From CAVZRC01 sp052148775 (GTDB lineage: Bacteria; Planctomycetota; Planctomycetia; Isosphaerales; Isosphaeraceae), in the NCBI GenBank assembly GCA_052148775.1, contig JBKQHM010000243.1:1-21349 (forward strand): DNA of 21,349 nt, given 5' to 3'. The number at the start of each line of letters is the position of its first letter. Position 1 is the stretch's first letter. Below, one piece after another: positions 7,185 to 15,373 of the stretch. The position numbers were made by a program, and so were the translations under genes. The notes beneath the pieces are model-generated. The model was not told the origin of the DNA. It made no database searches and saw only the letters and a program-made list of their open reading frames with translations.

Positions 7185-8654
7185 ATGTCCCCACGAAACA
7201 TCGTGCCATTTCCTCAAGAGCAGTCCGATGTACCTGCGCAAGGATGCGGCCACGGGACGGAATTGCTTTCTTCCCTACTCGCCCCGCTCTGTCGATCCTC
7301 GGTCGAACTGCGAGACCGACTCACATACAGTGCAGCAGTCCGGTCGTTACTGAGTCGGTGGATTTCACTTCGGGATGGCAAGGTGCATGGGGATGATCCC
7401 CAGGCCATTGCACGCTCCATCGGCCATCTCTGTGGGGCGGCTCGATTAGCGCCCACCCCGTCGATGACGAGGCGTGTGGAGGATCGTATCCTTCGTAGGC
7501 TCGAGCAACTGGACGTGACGAGGCTGGAGTGGAAGGAGTTCGTGCCGGATTATGAACGGCATGCAGTGGAATCGGCTGTAATCCTCAAGCCGCAAGTGAG
7601 TGAGCGGGAGAAGGGCGTGCTGTTTATTGCTCGTCCGAACCACTGTATCCGGTTTCTCAGCCTGCGCAATCTGGATGAGTTCGCTCGGAGCTACGCCTTG
7701 GTGATCGCGCCGACCTGGAGTCCGTCCCACTCCCTGTTCAGCTATGTCTTCCCGAAATCTTATCCGGACACCGTGTTTTCGCTGATCGCCAACGCCCGCG
7801 ACGTCGAGACCGTGCCGCGGCTCTCGAAGAACTATCGAGTGGTCCCCCTCTATGCTTCGAGTTGGGTCAACCCCGATGAATTCCGTCCCCTGCCTCACCG
7901 GGAACGTGATATTGACATGATCATGGTCGCCAACTTCAGCCGGTTCAAGCGACACTTCGCTTTATTCAAGGCCCTGAGGAAGATGCCGCCCCATCTGAGG
8001 GTGATGTTGATCGGGCAGGATCAGGATGGCCGAGGCCCCGACGCGATCTACCAGGAGGCTCGATATTATAACGTCCATAAGCAGCTTGCAATCAAGGTAA
8101 ATGTTCCGCGCCGGGAGCTGGTCGAATCCCTGTGCCGGTCGCGAGTGAGCTTGATCCTGTCGCGACGCGAGGGGTCATGCACGAGCGTAGCGGAATCGCT
8201 GTTCGCAAATACCCCAATGGGCATGTTCGAGGATGCCCAGGTTGGGTCACGTGCCTTTATCAACGAGTCCACAGGATGCTTGTTCAAGCACGGCGACTTC
8301 TCGGCCCAGCTCCGGGACCTCCTCGCCCGGGCGACCGAATACTCACCTCGCGAATGGGCCGAGCGGAACATCTCCTGTCATCGCAGCACCACCGTCCTCA
8401 ATGAGGCGATCCGGAGCCACCTGCAAGAAACCGGCCAGGAGTGGACCCGAGACATCGCGCCGTTTTGTCTGGATCAAGTCCCGCACCTGATTCTCGCGGA
8501 GGATCAAGTGAGGATGCAGGCCACCCGGGACGATCTCAAGGATCGCTTCGGCTTTGAGATCGGGCCGGCGAGGGAATCGATGTTGGGTGATCCCGTCGGT
8601 TGCCAACGAAATCACACGACAGCTCCAGGACGGATCGGCGCGACAAGTGGCTGA
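7185..8654 (+). CDS. GT4-type glycosyltransferase (489 aa)
   Basis: Retaining GT-B glycosyltransferase. The C-terminal half carries the group 1 fold: IDMIMVANFSRFKRH (about 243-257), an LRVMLIGQD strand, and the E-x7-E donor-binding motif E329-E337 in REGSCTSVAE, followed by a NTPMG turn. The N-terminal ~120 residues are unlike standard GT4 proteins and may be a family-specific extension. I chose ATG 7185 because AGAGGT lies 5 bp upstream; another in-frame ATG at 7152 lacks a ribosome site, and a TTG at 6903 would add residues that look untranslated. It is the first gene of the right-hand run and sits 51 bp before the O-antigen ligase-like gene. It probably adds a sugar to the nascent glycan in the cytoplasm. 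Donor and acceptor are unknown. Confidence 0.85.
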   Translation: MSPRNIVPFPQEQSDVPAQGCGHGTELLSSLLAPLCRSSVELRDRLTYSAAVRSLLSRWISLRDGKVHGDDPQAIARSIGHLCGAARLAPTPSMTRRVEDRILRRLEQLDVTRLEWKEFVPDYERHAVESAVILKPQVSEREKGVLFIARPNHCIRFLSLRNLDEFARSYALVIAPTWSPSHSLFSYVFPKSYPDTVFSLIANARDVETVPRLSKNYRVVPLYASSWVNPDEFRPLPHRERDIDMIMVANFSRFKRHFALFKALRKMPPHLRVMLIGQDQDGRGPDAIYQEARYYNVHKQLAIKVNVPRRELVESLCRSRVSLILSRREGSCTSVAESLFANTPMGMFEDAQVGSRAFINESTGCLFKHGDFSAQLRDLLARATEYSPREWAERNISCHRSTTVLNEAIRSHLQETGQEWTRDIAPFCLDQVPHLILAEDQVRMQATRDDLKDRFGFEIGPARESMLGDPVGCQRNHTTAPGRIGATSG

Positions 8655-8705
8655 GGGAGCAGCCGTAGCCGCGGTGCACCCGACCGAGAATCGTCGGAGT
8701 CATGC

Positions 8706-9995
8706 GTGAACTTCGCTCTGTTCATCTTCGCCATCGCGATCCTGTTCATCCGGCCCTCGGATTTCGTGCCGGGCCTGAAGGAGATCCCGCTCTTTCAGAT
8801 CGCGATCGTCCCGTGCATCCTCATGTCGTGGCACAAGCTGGTTCCTCAGTTGACCACGGCGGGACTTCGGGAGCGACCGGTCCTCGTTTTCGCGATCGGG
8901 ATCCTCTTGGTTTCCATCATCACGTCCCTCGCGCACGGTCAGTTCCAGACCGGGTACGATTTCGCCTCTACGTGGGTGAGGATCCCCGTCGTATACTGGC
9001 TCATGCTGGCGCAGTTTGATTCGCCGAGCCGCCTCAAGCTCTTCCTCGGTTGCCTCGTCGGCATCATCCTGATCCCAGTCCTCCTGGCCATACTCCATTA
9101 TCATGGCTATATCAGTATCCCAGAATTCGAACCCAGGGGCGACTCGGGCATGGGGGGGAGCGCCATCCGCAGGCTCCAGGGGACCGGGAATTTCGGCGAT
9201 CCCAACGACGTCTGCGAGATCCTCAACTGCGCGCTGATCTTCAGCCTCTACGGCTTGCTCGATCGAGGCCGCGGTTTCAGCCGCGTCATCTGGCTGGCCC
9301 CGCTGGGCCTCTTCGGCCATGCCCTGGCCCTGACCCATTCGCGTGGCGGATTCCTCGGAGTCGTGGTCGGGGTGATGGTGCTGTTGCGGAGCCGGTTTCG
9401 AGGGATAAGGTCACTGGTGGTGGCGGGGGCCGCCCTGACCCTGATGCTCGTCCTGTTCAGCGGCCGTCAAACCGACCTCGACACCAGCGGGGGCACCAGC
9501 CAAGAGCGGATCCAGATCTGGGACGCGGGTTTCCAGACCTTGAGAGGATCTCCTCTGATCGGCGGCGGTCTTGGTGAACCCGGAAAGAAGTCGGGTCCCA
9601 TTGCTCACAATGCGTTTGTCGGGATTTACTCGTCTCTGGGTTTTCTCGGCGGGACCCTCTTCTTCGGGCAATACTTCTGGTGCCTGACGAACTTGATGAA
9701 GCTGGCGTCGTCCCGGATCACCCTGCCCGACCCGGAGATAAGGCGGCTCCAGCCGTTCGTCCTGGCGTCGTTGGCCAGCTTCGCCACCAGCGAGATGTCC
9801 TTGACTAATGGCTTGAGCATCGTGACCTACGTGATGTTCGGCGTGGCGACCGTCTTCATCCGCCTGGCCGACCCCAGCCCGCCGTTGCCCGATCTCCTCT
9901 TGAGTCGTAGCCTGGTCCGGCGGATCATTGTCTTCTCCGTCCTGTTCCTGGGGGCCCTCTACCTGTTCATCAGGCTGAGCGTCCGATATGGTTGA
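8706..9995 (+). CDS. O-antigen ligase / polymerase-like membrane protein
   Basis: A 429-residue multi-pass protein of the Wzy/WaaL superfamily. It has many hydrophobic helices, a conserved GNFGDPNDV (161-169) and THSRGG (210-215) typical of the family, a large loop with GSPLIGGGLG (281-290), and AHNAFV (300-305), which matches the conserved loop histidine region of ligases. Known members join undecaprenyl-linked glycan to lipid A or protein, or polymerise repeat units, outside the inner membrane. The start is GTG at 8706 with GGAG 6 bp upstream. It precedes the ABC exporter. ABC-exported glycans do not need a Wzy polymerase, so a ligase role is the more natural reading, but ligase and polymerase cannot be separated by sequence alone. 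Confidence 0.85.
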   Translation: MNFALFIFAIAILFIRPSDFVPGLKEIPLFQIAIVPCILMSWHKLVPQLTTAGLRERPVLVFAIGILLVSIITSLAHGQFQTGYDFASTWVRIPVVYWLMLAQFDSPSRLKLFLGCLVGIILIPVLLAILHYHGYISIPEFEPRGDSGMGGSAIRRLQGTGNFGDPNDVCEILNCALIFSLYGLLDRGRGFSRVIWLAPLGLFGHALALTHSRGGFLGVVVGVMVLLRSRFRGIRSLVVAGAALTLMLVLFSGRQTDLDTSGGTSQERIQIWDAGFQTLRGSPLIGGGLGEPGKKSGPIAHNAFVGIYSSLGFLGGTLFFGQYFWCLTNLMKLASSRITLPDPEIRRLQPFVLASLASFATSEMSLTNGLSIVTYVMFGVATVFIRLADPSPPLPDLLLSRSLVRRIIVFSVLFLGALYLFIRLSVRYG

Positions 9996-10054
9996 AGCGG
10001 AGATTGCTCACCATTCGCTGGCCCAGGCGCGATTGTCTTCAGGGTGAGGCCACC

Positions 10055-10073
10055 GTCACCATTGGTGGGTGAC
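10055..10073 (+). terminator. Weak hairpin between ligase-like and permease genes
   Basis: GTCACC (10055-10060) pairs with GGTGAC (10068-10073) around a 7-nt loop, in the 122 bp gap before the exporter permease. There is no T tract and the stem is only 6 bp, so it may be an attenuating or stabilising structure rather than a terminator. Confidence 0.25.
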
Positions 10074-10117
10074 AGGGATCCTGGCTCGACGCTCCAAAGC
10101 TCCAACCCACGAGCCCA

Positions 10118-11017
10118 ATGACTGTCGCGAATCCTCCGCTCGAAGAAGCCGTCCCGACAACGTTTGCCGCCGTCCCGTCGGATCCGGCGCCAGCCCCGGC
10201 CGTGATGCGGATCCGTCCCGCCCGAGGCTGGCAGTGGATCAATTTCGGCGAGCTGTGGCAATACCGCGAGCTGATCTACTTCCTGACCTGGCGGGACGTG
10301 AAGATCCGATACAAACAGACCCTTCTGGGTGCGGCCTGGGCGATCCTTCAGCCGCTCCTGATGATGGTCGTCTTCACGATCTTCTTCGGGCGGATGGCCG
10401 GTGTGCCGTCGGGCGATCTGCCTTATCCGCTGTTTGCGTACGCGGGCCTGCTCCCCTGGACCTTCTTCGCAACGGCCATCGCTGCCGCGGGCAACAGCGT
10501 AGTCGGCTCGGAGCGGCTGATCACCAAGATCTATTTCCCCAGGCTGGCGGTCCCATTCGCGGCGGTGGGCGCGGCCGTCGTGGACTTCGTTGTCGCGTGC
10601 GGTCTGATGGGCGCCCTGATGATCTGGTATCGGATTGCACCGGGCATCGGCCTGCTGCTGGCGCCGGTTATCTTCGGGATGATCCTCCTGGCCGCCCTGG
10701 GACTCGGCGCCCTCTTGGCGGCCCTGAACGTCGCCTATCGCGACTTCCGCTACGTGATCCCTTTCCTCGTCCAGCTTGGCATGTTCGCGACCCCAACGGT
10801 CTACATGCAGCCGAAGGCCATGCCGGCCGGATGGTCCCGAGTCTTCCTGACTCTCAACCCCATGACGAGCCTGATCTCCGCATTCCGGAACTCGTTCCTG
10901 GGCGGCCCGATTCCCTGGACTCAGGTCGGAGTGGCCTCGGCAGTCGTAGTGCTCCTGTTTCTCCTCGGCTGCCTTTACTTCCACAGGGTCGAGGACGGAT
11001 TCGCGGATATCATCTGA
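10118..11017 (+). CDS. wzm: Polysaccharide ABC exporter permease (Wzm/TagG type)
   Basis: Membrane subunit of an ABC-2 type polysaccharide exporter, which with its ATPase moves lipid-linked glycan across the inner membrane. The 299 residues show the family pattern: a polar N-terminal segment, an amphipathic entry helix ELWQYRELIYFLTWRDVK (45-62), RYKQT-LGAAWAILQP, then about six transmembrane helices, with YAGLLPWTFF and a late LNPMT segment (about 248-252). The start codon has no strong ribosome site; a second ATG at 10205 would remove 29 proline- and alanine-rich residues that are poorly conserved in such proteins, so the start is uncertain. The ATPase gene follows 54 bp downstream, as expected for a pair working together. 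Confidence 0.92.
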   Translation: MTVANPPLEEAVPTTFAAVPSDPAPAPAVMRIRPARGWQWINFGELWQYRELIYFLTWRDVKIRYKQTLLGAAWAILQPLLMMVVFTIFFGRMAGVPSGDLPYPLFAYAGLLPWTFFATAIAAAGNSVVGSERLITKIYFPRLAVPFAAVGAAVVDFVVACGLMGALMIWYRIAPGIGLLLAPVIFGMILLAALGLGALLAALNVAYRDFRYVIPFLVQLGMFATPTVYMQPKAMPAGWSRVFLTLNPMTSLISAFRNSFLGGPIPWTQVGVASAVVVLLFLLGCLYFHRVEDGFADII

Positions 11018-11071
11018 GCCAGTCGAGGACCGGTTTCTACCGCGCCATCGAGACCCACACCGAATAATACT

Positions 11072-12346
11072 ATGCCTCCTGCAATCAGGGTCGAGAATCT
11101 CGGGAAGTCCTTTCGGATCGGCCATGAAGGCCGGCGGGTCGGCTACCGCACGCTCCGCGAGAGCCTCGTCAGTGCGCCGGCCGCGATGATGCGCCGCGTG
11201 CGAAACGGGGTCGGTGGAGGCCGGAGCGAGGAGTTCTGGGCCCTGAAGGATGTGAACCTTGAGGTCCTGCCTGGCGAGATCGTGGGCATCATCGGCCATA
11301 ATGGTGCCGGCAAGAGTACGCTGCTGAAGATCCTGTCGCGGATCACCAAGCCCACGGTGGGCCAGATCGAGATTCGTGGTCGCGTCGGCAGCCTGCTGGA
11401 GGTCGGGACCGGCTTCCATCCCGAGTTGACCGGCCGCGAGAATATCTTCTTGAATGGCAGCATCCTGGGCATGTCCCGGCGGGAGATCGCCGGGCGATTC
11501 GACGAGATCGTCACCTTCGCCGAGGTCGAGCGGTTCCTGGATACGCCGGTCAAGCGTTACTCCAGCGGGATGTATGTCCGGCTGGCCTTCGCGGTGGCCG
11601 CCCACCTGGAGCCGGAGATCCTCCTGGTTGATGAGGTTCTGGCGGTCGGCGATGCCCACTTCCAGAAGAAATGCCTCGAGAAGATGGAAGGGATCGCCAG
11701 GGGAGGCCGGACGATTCTGCTGGTGAGCCACCAGATGAGCCTCGTGCAGCGGCTGAGCCACCGCGCAGCCCTGCTCGAGGGCGGGCGGACGACCGCATTC
11801 GGCGCGACTGGCGATGTGATCGAGCAGTACCTCAGCCGCGGCCCGGAGGAGGCTTCCCCCCGCCATTGGATCGACCTCTCGCGGGCGAGCCGGCGAGGCA
11901 CCGGCGGGGCGCGGTTCCTCGCGGCGCGGTACTGCTGCCCAGAGGGCAACACGTCGGGCCGGCCTTATCCCGATGGCCCCCTGGAGGTGCAATTCGCCAT
12001 CGAATCCGAAAGCGTTCGATGCATCGACTCGCTCGGACTGAGGTTTTTCGACCATTATGGCACGCTGCTCATCAACGCCAACCTCATGTTCCTCGGCGAG
12101 AGCATACCGCTGCGCAGAGGGCGCAACGAGATCTCCCTCAACATCCAGCAACTCCATCTGAACCCCGGGGTCTATACGACCGACCTGAAGATGGGGATCA
12201 GCAGCACGGGCGAGCCCACCGATTATGTCTCACCGGCGTTCCGGATGGACGTGATTGACGCCGCCGATGCCGATCCGATCGCGGTCGCCTCGACCCATCC
12301 AAGGGGCAAGGGTCTGGTAACATGCAGGTATCATTTTAGCACGTAA
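11072..12346 (+). CDS. wzt: Polysaccharide ABC exporter ATPase with C-terminal glycan-binding domain (Wzt type)
   Basis: ATP-binding subunit paired with the preceding permease. It has Walker A GHNGAGKS (75-82), the Wzt-type signature YSSGM (163-167), Walker B ILLVDE (183-188) with EVLAVGD after it, and the switch histidine H220. The motif GRVGSLLEVGTGFHPELTG (103-121) is characteristic of the polysaccharide/teichoic acid exporter ATPases. Residues ~270-424 form an extra beta-rich region, in the place of the Wzt C-terminal domain that, in studied O-antigen systems, recognises the capped end of the glycan before export. The extra domain is fairly divergent here, so its ligand is unknown. Total length (424) fits Wzt with a C-terminal domain rather than the shorter KpsT/TagH forms. 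Confidence 0.93.
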   Translation: MPPAIRVENLGKSFRIGHEGRRVGYRTLRESLVSAPAAMMRRVRNGVGGGRSEEFWALKDVNLEVLPGEIVGIIGHNGAGKSTLLKILSRITKPTVGQIEIRGRVGSLLEVGTGFHPELTGRENIFLNGSILGMSRREIAGRFDEIVTFAEVERFLDTPVKRYSSGMYVRLAFAVAAHLEPEILLVDEVLAVGDAHFQKKCLEKMEGIARGGRTILLVSHQMSLVQRLSHRAALLEGGRTTAFGATGDVIEQYLSRGPEEASPRHWIDLSRASRRGTGGARFLAARYCCPEGNTSGRPYPDGPLEVQFAIESESVRCIDSLGLRFFDHYGTLLINANLMFLGESIPLRRGRNEISLNIQQLHLNPGVYTTDLKMGISSTGEPTDYVSPAFRMDVIDAADADPIAVASTHPRGKGLVTCRYHFST

Positions 12347-12356
12347 GTCGTATTCA

Positions 12357-12371
12357 GAGAAACTGTTTCTC
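12357..12371 (+). other. Hairpin GAGAAA-ctg-TTTCTC after the ATPase gene
   Basis: A perfect 6-bp dyad with a 3-nt loop lies 10 bp after the TAA stop. A second dyad, GGGCC/GGCCC (12374-12378 and 12391-12395), follows. Neither has a T tract. They may stabilise the 3' end of the exporter mRNA or mark a processing point in the 98 bp gap. Confidence 0.3.
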
Positions 12372-12444
12372 GTGGGCCAGCGGCACTCACGGCCCGGCAT
12401 GGCTCAACTCACGTCAACTGGTCCCGATAATCGGTGGTCTCTCG

Positions 12445-13389
12445 ATGGGTGAGTCTCCTGCCTCCTGCCCGATTGTCCCAGGCTTGGTCTCGATCGTCAT
12501 TCCCTGTTACGACGGCGCCCGCTTCTTGGCGGAGGCCATCGAAAGCTGCCTGCGGCAGACGTATCCTCACGTGGAAATCATCGTGGTGGACGATGCCAGC
12601 CCGGACGACTGTGCGGCGATCGCGGCGAGCTACGCGGATCGAGATCGACGAGTGCGCCTCATCAGGTGCGGCGAGAACGGAGGCGTGTCCCGGGCTTTCA
12701 ATACCGGGTTCCACGCCGCCCAGGGAGAATTCTTCTCCCGCCTCGCGCAGGACGATCTCTTCCGCGAAGACGCCATCATGCTTATGGTTAATTACATGAG
12801 AAGAGATCAAGATTGCGGGCTCGTTTATTGTGACTGCCAATTGATCGACGAAGCCGGCCGGGTCACGGGCCAGGGGAAGGTGGCGGACCCGATCGAGGCG
12901 CTCGCCGACGGTCAGGGGCTGGGCCTCTGCGTGCTGTGGAGAAGCTCGGTCTGGGAGAAAGTCGGCGGGTTCGACCCGGAGTTCGACACGGCCGAGGACT
13001 TCGAATACTGGCTCCGGATTTCGACGCAGTTTCCCGTATGTAAATGTTATGATGGCGCGCCCTTCTTCTTCCGCACCCACGAGCGCATGGGATCGAACCG
13101 GTTTGCCGTCCGCCAGGAATTCGCCCACTGGAAAGCCAGGATTCGCCATTGCGGCAGTTGGTGGGAAGCGAGGCGGCTGAAGGGTCGTTGCTACGCGGAG
13201 GTGGGTTACATCCACCGGAGCAATCGCCGAATCCTGCTGGCCCTCTGTTACGCGACGGCGTCGGTACTCTATTGGCCTTTCGTTCTGAAGCATTACAGGG
13301 GCCTCATACGAACGCTTGGCGACGCGTGCCAAGTGGGGGCCGGCCGGCTCCTCCAGAAGCTCAGACGGCCATTGGCCCCCTCGCGCTGA
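12445..13389 (+). CDS. GT2 family glycosyltransferase
   Basis: Inverting GT-A glycosyltransferase of 314 residues. The N-terminal domain opens with VSIVIPCYDGARFL, has the nucleotide-binding VVDDAS (47-52), the metal-binding acidic motif AQDD (101-104) in place of a textbook DXD, and the catalytic ED of TAEDFEYWL (184-185). A long basic C-terminal part (about 215-314) follows, including a hydrophobic segment near LLALCYATASVLYWP that could contact the membrane. GGTGG 7 bp before the ATG is a modest ribosome site. It is placed between the exporter and the sulfotransferases, so it likely builds the chain that is exported and sulfated. Its sugar is unknown. Confidence 0.9.
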   Translation: MGESPASCPIVPGLVSIVIPCYDGARFLAEAIESCLRQTYPHVEIIVVDDASPDDCAAIAASYADRDRRVRLIRCGENGGVSRAFNTGFHAAQGEFFSRLAQDDLFREDAIMLMVNYMRRDQDCGLVYCDCQLIDEAGRVTGQGKVADPIEALADGQGLGLCVLWRSSVWEKVGGFDPEFDTAEDFEYWLRISTQFPVCKCYDGAPFFFRTHERMGSNRFAVRQEFAHWKARIRHCGSWWEARRLKGRCYAEVGYIHRSNRRILLALCYATASVLYWPFVLKHYRGLIRTLGDACQVGAGRLLQKLRRPLAPSR

Positions 13390-13502
13390 GACACGGGCCA
13401 TGCGGGTACCCTCCTGGGGGCGGCGTTCCCTGGGCGTTTAGGCGTGTTCCGCGTCGGGTCCTCCCGCCGAGTCTTCGATCCCGCTCCGGAGATGAGACAG
13501 CG

Positions 13503-14378
13503 ATGAGTATCATCACGAAATTATCCAATTCCCGATCCCTGGTGGCCAGATGGCAAAGCGTCCGGCGGCGTTGGCCGGTCGTCGACTGGGCCTACCAGGA
13601 TTTCCGGCGGTATGGGCGAATCTCGCTCTCTCTCCGCCTCCGGTGCCCCGACGTGGTTTTTGTCCCGATCGTCGGCATGCACCGCTCCGGCACGAGTTGC
13701 GTCACGGGCATCCTGGCCCAGAACGGTCTGCACCTGGGCGATGATCTCATTGATGGGAGCCCTTTGAATCCCGAGGGATTCTGGGAATCGGCGGAAGCGA
13801 TCCAGATCAACGAAGCTTTATTGTATCGATGGAAATACGATTCTTTCGATCCGCAGGGTTTCATCGCGCATTTCCCCCGCCGCCTTCTCCGCAGGGCCGA
13901 GAGCTTCCTGCTCCGCCTGGCGAGTCGGCCCGTGGTGGGCTGGAAAGATCCGCGGACGACGATCACCTGGCCGGCGTGGCATGAACTCCTCTCCAAGAAC
14001 CGCCACGTGGTCGTCGCCTGTTTCCGCCACCCGCGGAGCGCCGCCAAGTCCTTCACCGTCGCCGAGGCCGGCCTACCGTATGAGACCGCGCTCGAGTGCT
14101 GGAGGAAGTTCAATTCCATGGTGGCGTCGATCGGCTCGGAGGTCGTGCTCATCAACTTCGATGAACCACTCGAGCCCCAGATCCGGTATGCGTGCCGCCG
14201 GCTCGGGCTTGAATTCACCCCGGGGTCGATGTCGTTATACAAACCGAAGCTGGTCCACAATCATCTGCAGGATGACGGCAGCGGCTCGGATGAGGCTGAC
14301 AGCCTCTACGGTCATCTATTGGCGCGGTGGCAAAGCCAGCGGATTGACGTCGTGCCGGAGCGAGTGGAGGCGCTATGA
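13503..14378 (+). CDS. Sulfotransferase (PAPS-dependent, P-loop type)
   Basis: A 291-residue sulfotransferase-like protein. GMHRSGTSCVTGIL (58-71) is the 5'-phosphosulfate-binding loop, GWKDPR (146-151) is a recurrent motif of bacterial members, and FRHPRSAAKSF (174-184) matches the 3'-phosphate-binding region with its arginine and serine. The fold is known to transfer sulfate from PAPS to hydroxyl groups of sugars or other acceptors. The start at ATG 13503 (after GGAG at 13488-13491) is chosen because further upstream the frame overlaps the GT2 gene and shows no family similarity. Its stop overlaps the next sulfotransferase start by 4 bp. The acceptor is unknown, but its location inside a glycan export cluster points to sulfation of the exported polysaccharide. 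Confidence 0.85.
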   Translation: MSIITKLSNSRSLVARWQSVRRRWPVVDWAYQDFRRYGRISLSLRLRCPDVVFVPIVGMHRSGTSCVTGILAQNGLHLGDDLIDGSPLNPEGFWESAEAIQINEALLYRWKYDSFDPQGFIAHFPRRLLRRAESFLLRLASRPVVGWKDPRTTITWPAWHELLSKNRHVVVACFRHPRSAAKSFTVAEAGLPYETALECWRKFNSMVASIGSEVVLINFDEPLEPQIRYACRRLGLEFTPGSMSLYKPKLVHNHLQDDGSGSDEADSLYGHLLARWQSQRIDVVPERVEAL

Positions 14379-15337
14379 TTTGCGGTGGATCGAGCGAAGG
14401 ATCTCCGAGAAAGACGATGGATAACACGAATCAAGTCCTAACGACCCTTGCAACGCTGGGAGCGTCTCTCCCCCCCCGCCCCCCCGATTCTCCGGTTTCG
14501 ATGCCCTTGCTTGAACGCGCTCGGGGCTTCTTCCGGTTGAGAGACAACCGGGCGCTCAGGCTCTTGACGCGGGACGCAAGGGGGATCATCCACCGGTTGC
14601 AAGGCCGGCGGATCGTGCATTTTCTGCATATCGGGAAAACGGCGGGGACGGCCTTGACGGTCGCCCTGGTTCCGCACCTGAATGCGGGCGATTACGAGAT
14701 CCGGCTCTACGGTCACGAATGCGGGCTGGACGACTTCCCTAGGGGCGAGAAAGTTGTCTTCATCGTTCGGGACCCCATCAGCCGCTTCGTCAGCGGCTTT
14801 CACAGCCGCAAGCGGCAGGGACTACCTCGTCTTCCTCCCGTCCCGTGGAGCCGGGGTGAGGAAGTCGCCTTCGCCCGTTTCGCCACCCCCAACGAGCTGG
14901 CGCTGGCCCTGTCTTCCGAAGCCGAAGGCCGGCGCGCGGCTGCCTTGGATGCGATGAGGAGCATCTCCCACATCCGGTCGCCCCATTGGTGCTGGTTCAA
15001 GGACGAGTCCTACTTCCTTTCACGCCAGTCGGACATCCTCTTCATTGGTTTTCAGGAGACCCTGAATGAGGACTTCGAGGTCCTGAAGCGGCTCCTGACT
15101 TTGCCGGAAGCGGTCAAACTGCCGGACAATGAGGTGACCGCCAATCGAGCCCGGGCCAATGTCGACAAGCGGCTCGATGATGAGGCGATCCGGAATCTCA
15201 AGGCGTGGTACCACCGGGACTACGAATTCGTCGACCTCTGCCGAGGGATCGCAGCGCGCATACGGTGCGATCTCGAAGGGCGGCGAGCAGAGCCCGCCCG
15301 GCTCGAGCCGATCGAGGCGACAGCGGGGGCCGGATGA
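14375..15337 (+). CDS. Second sulfotransferase, different subfamily
   Basis: A 320-residue protein with HFLHIGKTAGTAL (82-94), the phosphosulfate loop in the form used by carbohydrate sulfotransferases (Sulfotransfer_2-like), and IVRDPISRFVSGF (130-142) as the 3'-phosphate-binding segment. It is not a duplicate of the preceding gene: the loop sequences and the spacing between motifs differ. GGAGG 4 bp before ATG 14375 and the ATGA overlap with the upstream stop indicate translational coupling. A later ATG at 14417 is possible. The first ~75 residues are unstructured-looking and contain a C8-G-C7 tract (see separate entry). It probably sulfates a second position or a different residue of the same glycan; this is inference. 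Confidence 0.83.
   Translation: MICGGSSEGSPRKTMDNTNQVLTTLATLGASLPPRPPDSPVSMPLLERARGFFRLRDNRALRLLTRDARGIIHRLQGRRIVHFLHIGKTAGTALTVALVPHLNAGDYEIRLYGHECGLDDFPRGEKVVFIVRDPISRFVSGFHSRKRQGLPRLPPVPWSRGEEVAFARFATPNELALALSSEAEGRRAAALDAMRSISHIRSPHWCWFKDESYFLSRQSDILFIGFQETLNEDFEVLKRLLTLPEAVKLPDNEVTANRARANVDKRLDDEAIRNLKAWYHRDYEFVDLCRGIAARIRCDLEGRRAEPARLEPIEATAGAG
14470..14485 (+). repeat. C8-G-C7 homopolymer tract inside the second sulfotransferase
   Basis: Eight C (14470-14477), one G, then seven C (14479-14485) encode residues 32-37 (L-P-P-R-P-P). Slippage of one or two bases would shift the frame and truncate the enzyme. Such tracts give phase variation in surface-modification genes of other bacteria. 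G runs of seven occur elsewhere here (162-168, 9152-9158, 18296-18302), so a chance origin in GC-rich DNA is plausible. Confidence 0.75.
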
Positions 15338-15373
15338 TCTCGGTGCCTGTAAGTCGGGACCATGGAGTAAGAT

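Noticed and set aside
9959..12157. Open frame of 732 codons on the minus strand
   Set aside because: It lies opposite the permease and ATPase genes, which have clear motifs. The minus-strand peptide is rich in Arg, Gln, Asp and Pro with no recognisable domain, as expected for an antisense frame in GC-rich DNA.
13149..13502. N-terminal extension of the first sulfotransferase
   Set aside because: It would overlap the GT2 gene by 240 bp and its residues do not resemble the family. ATG 13503, with GGAG upstream, is the better start.
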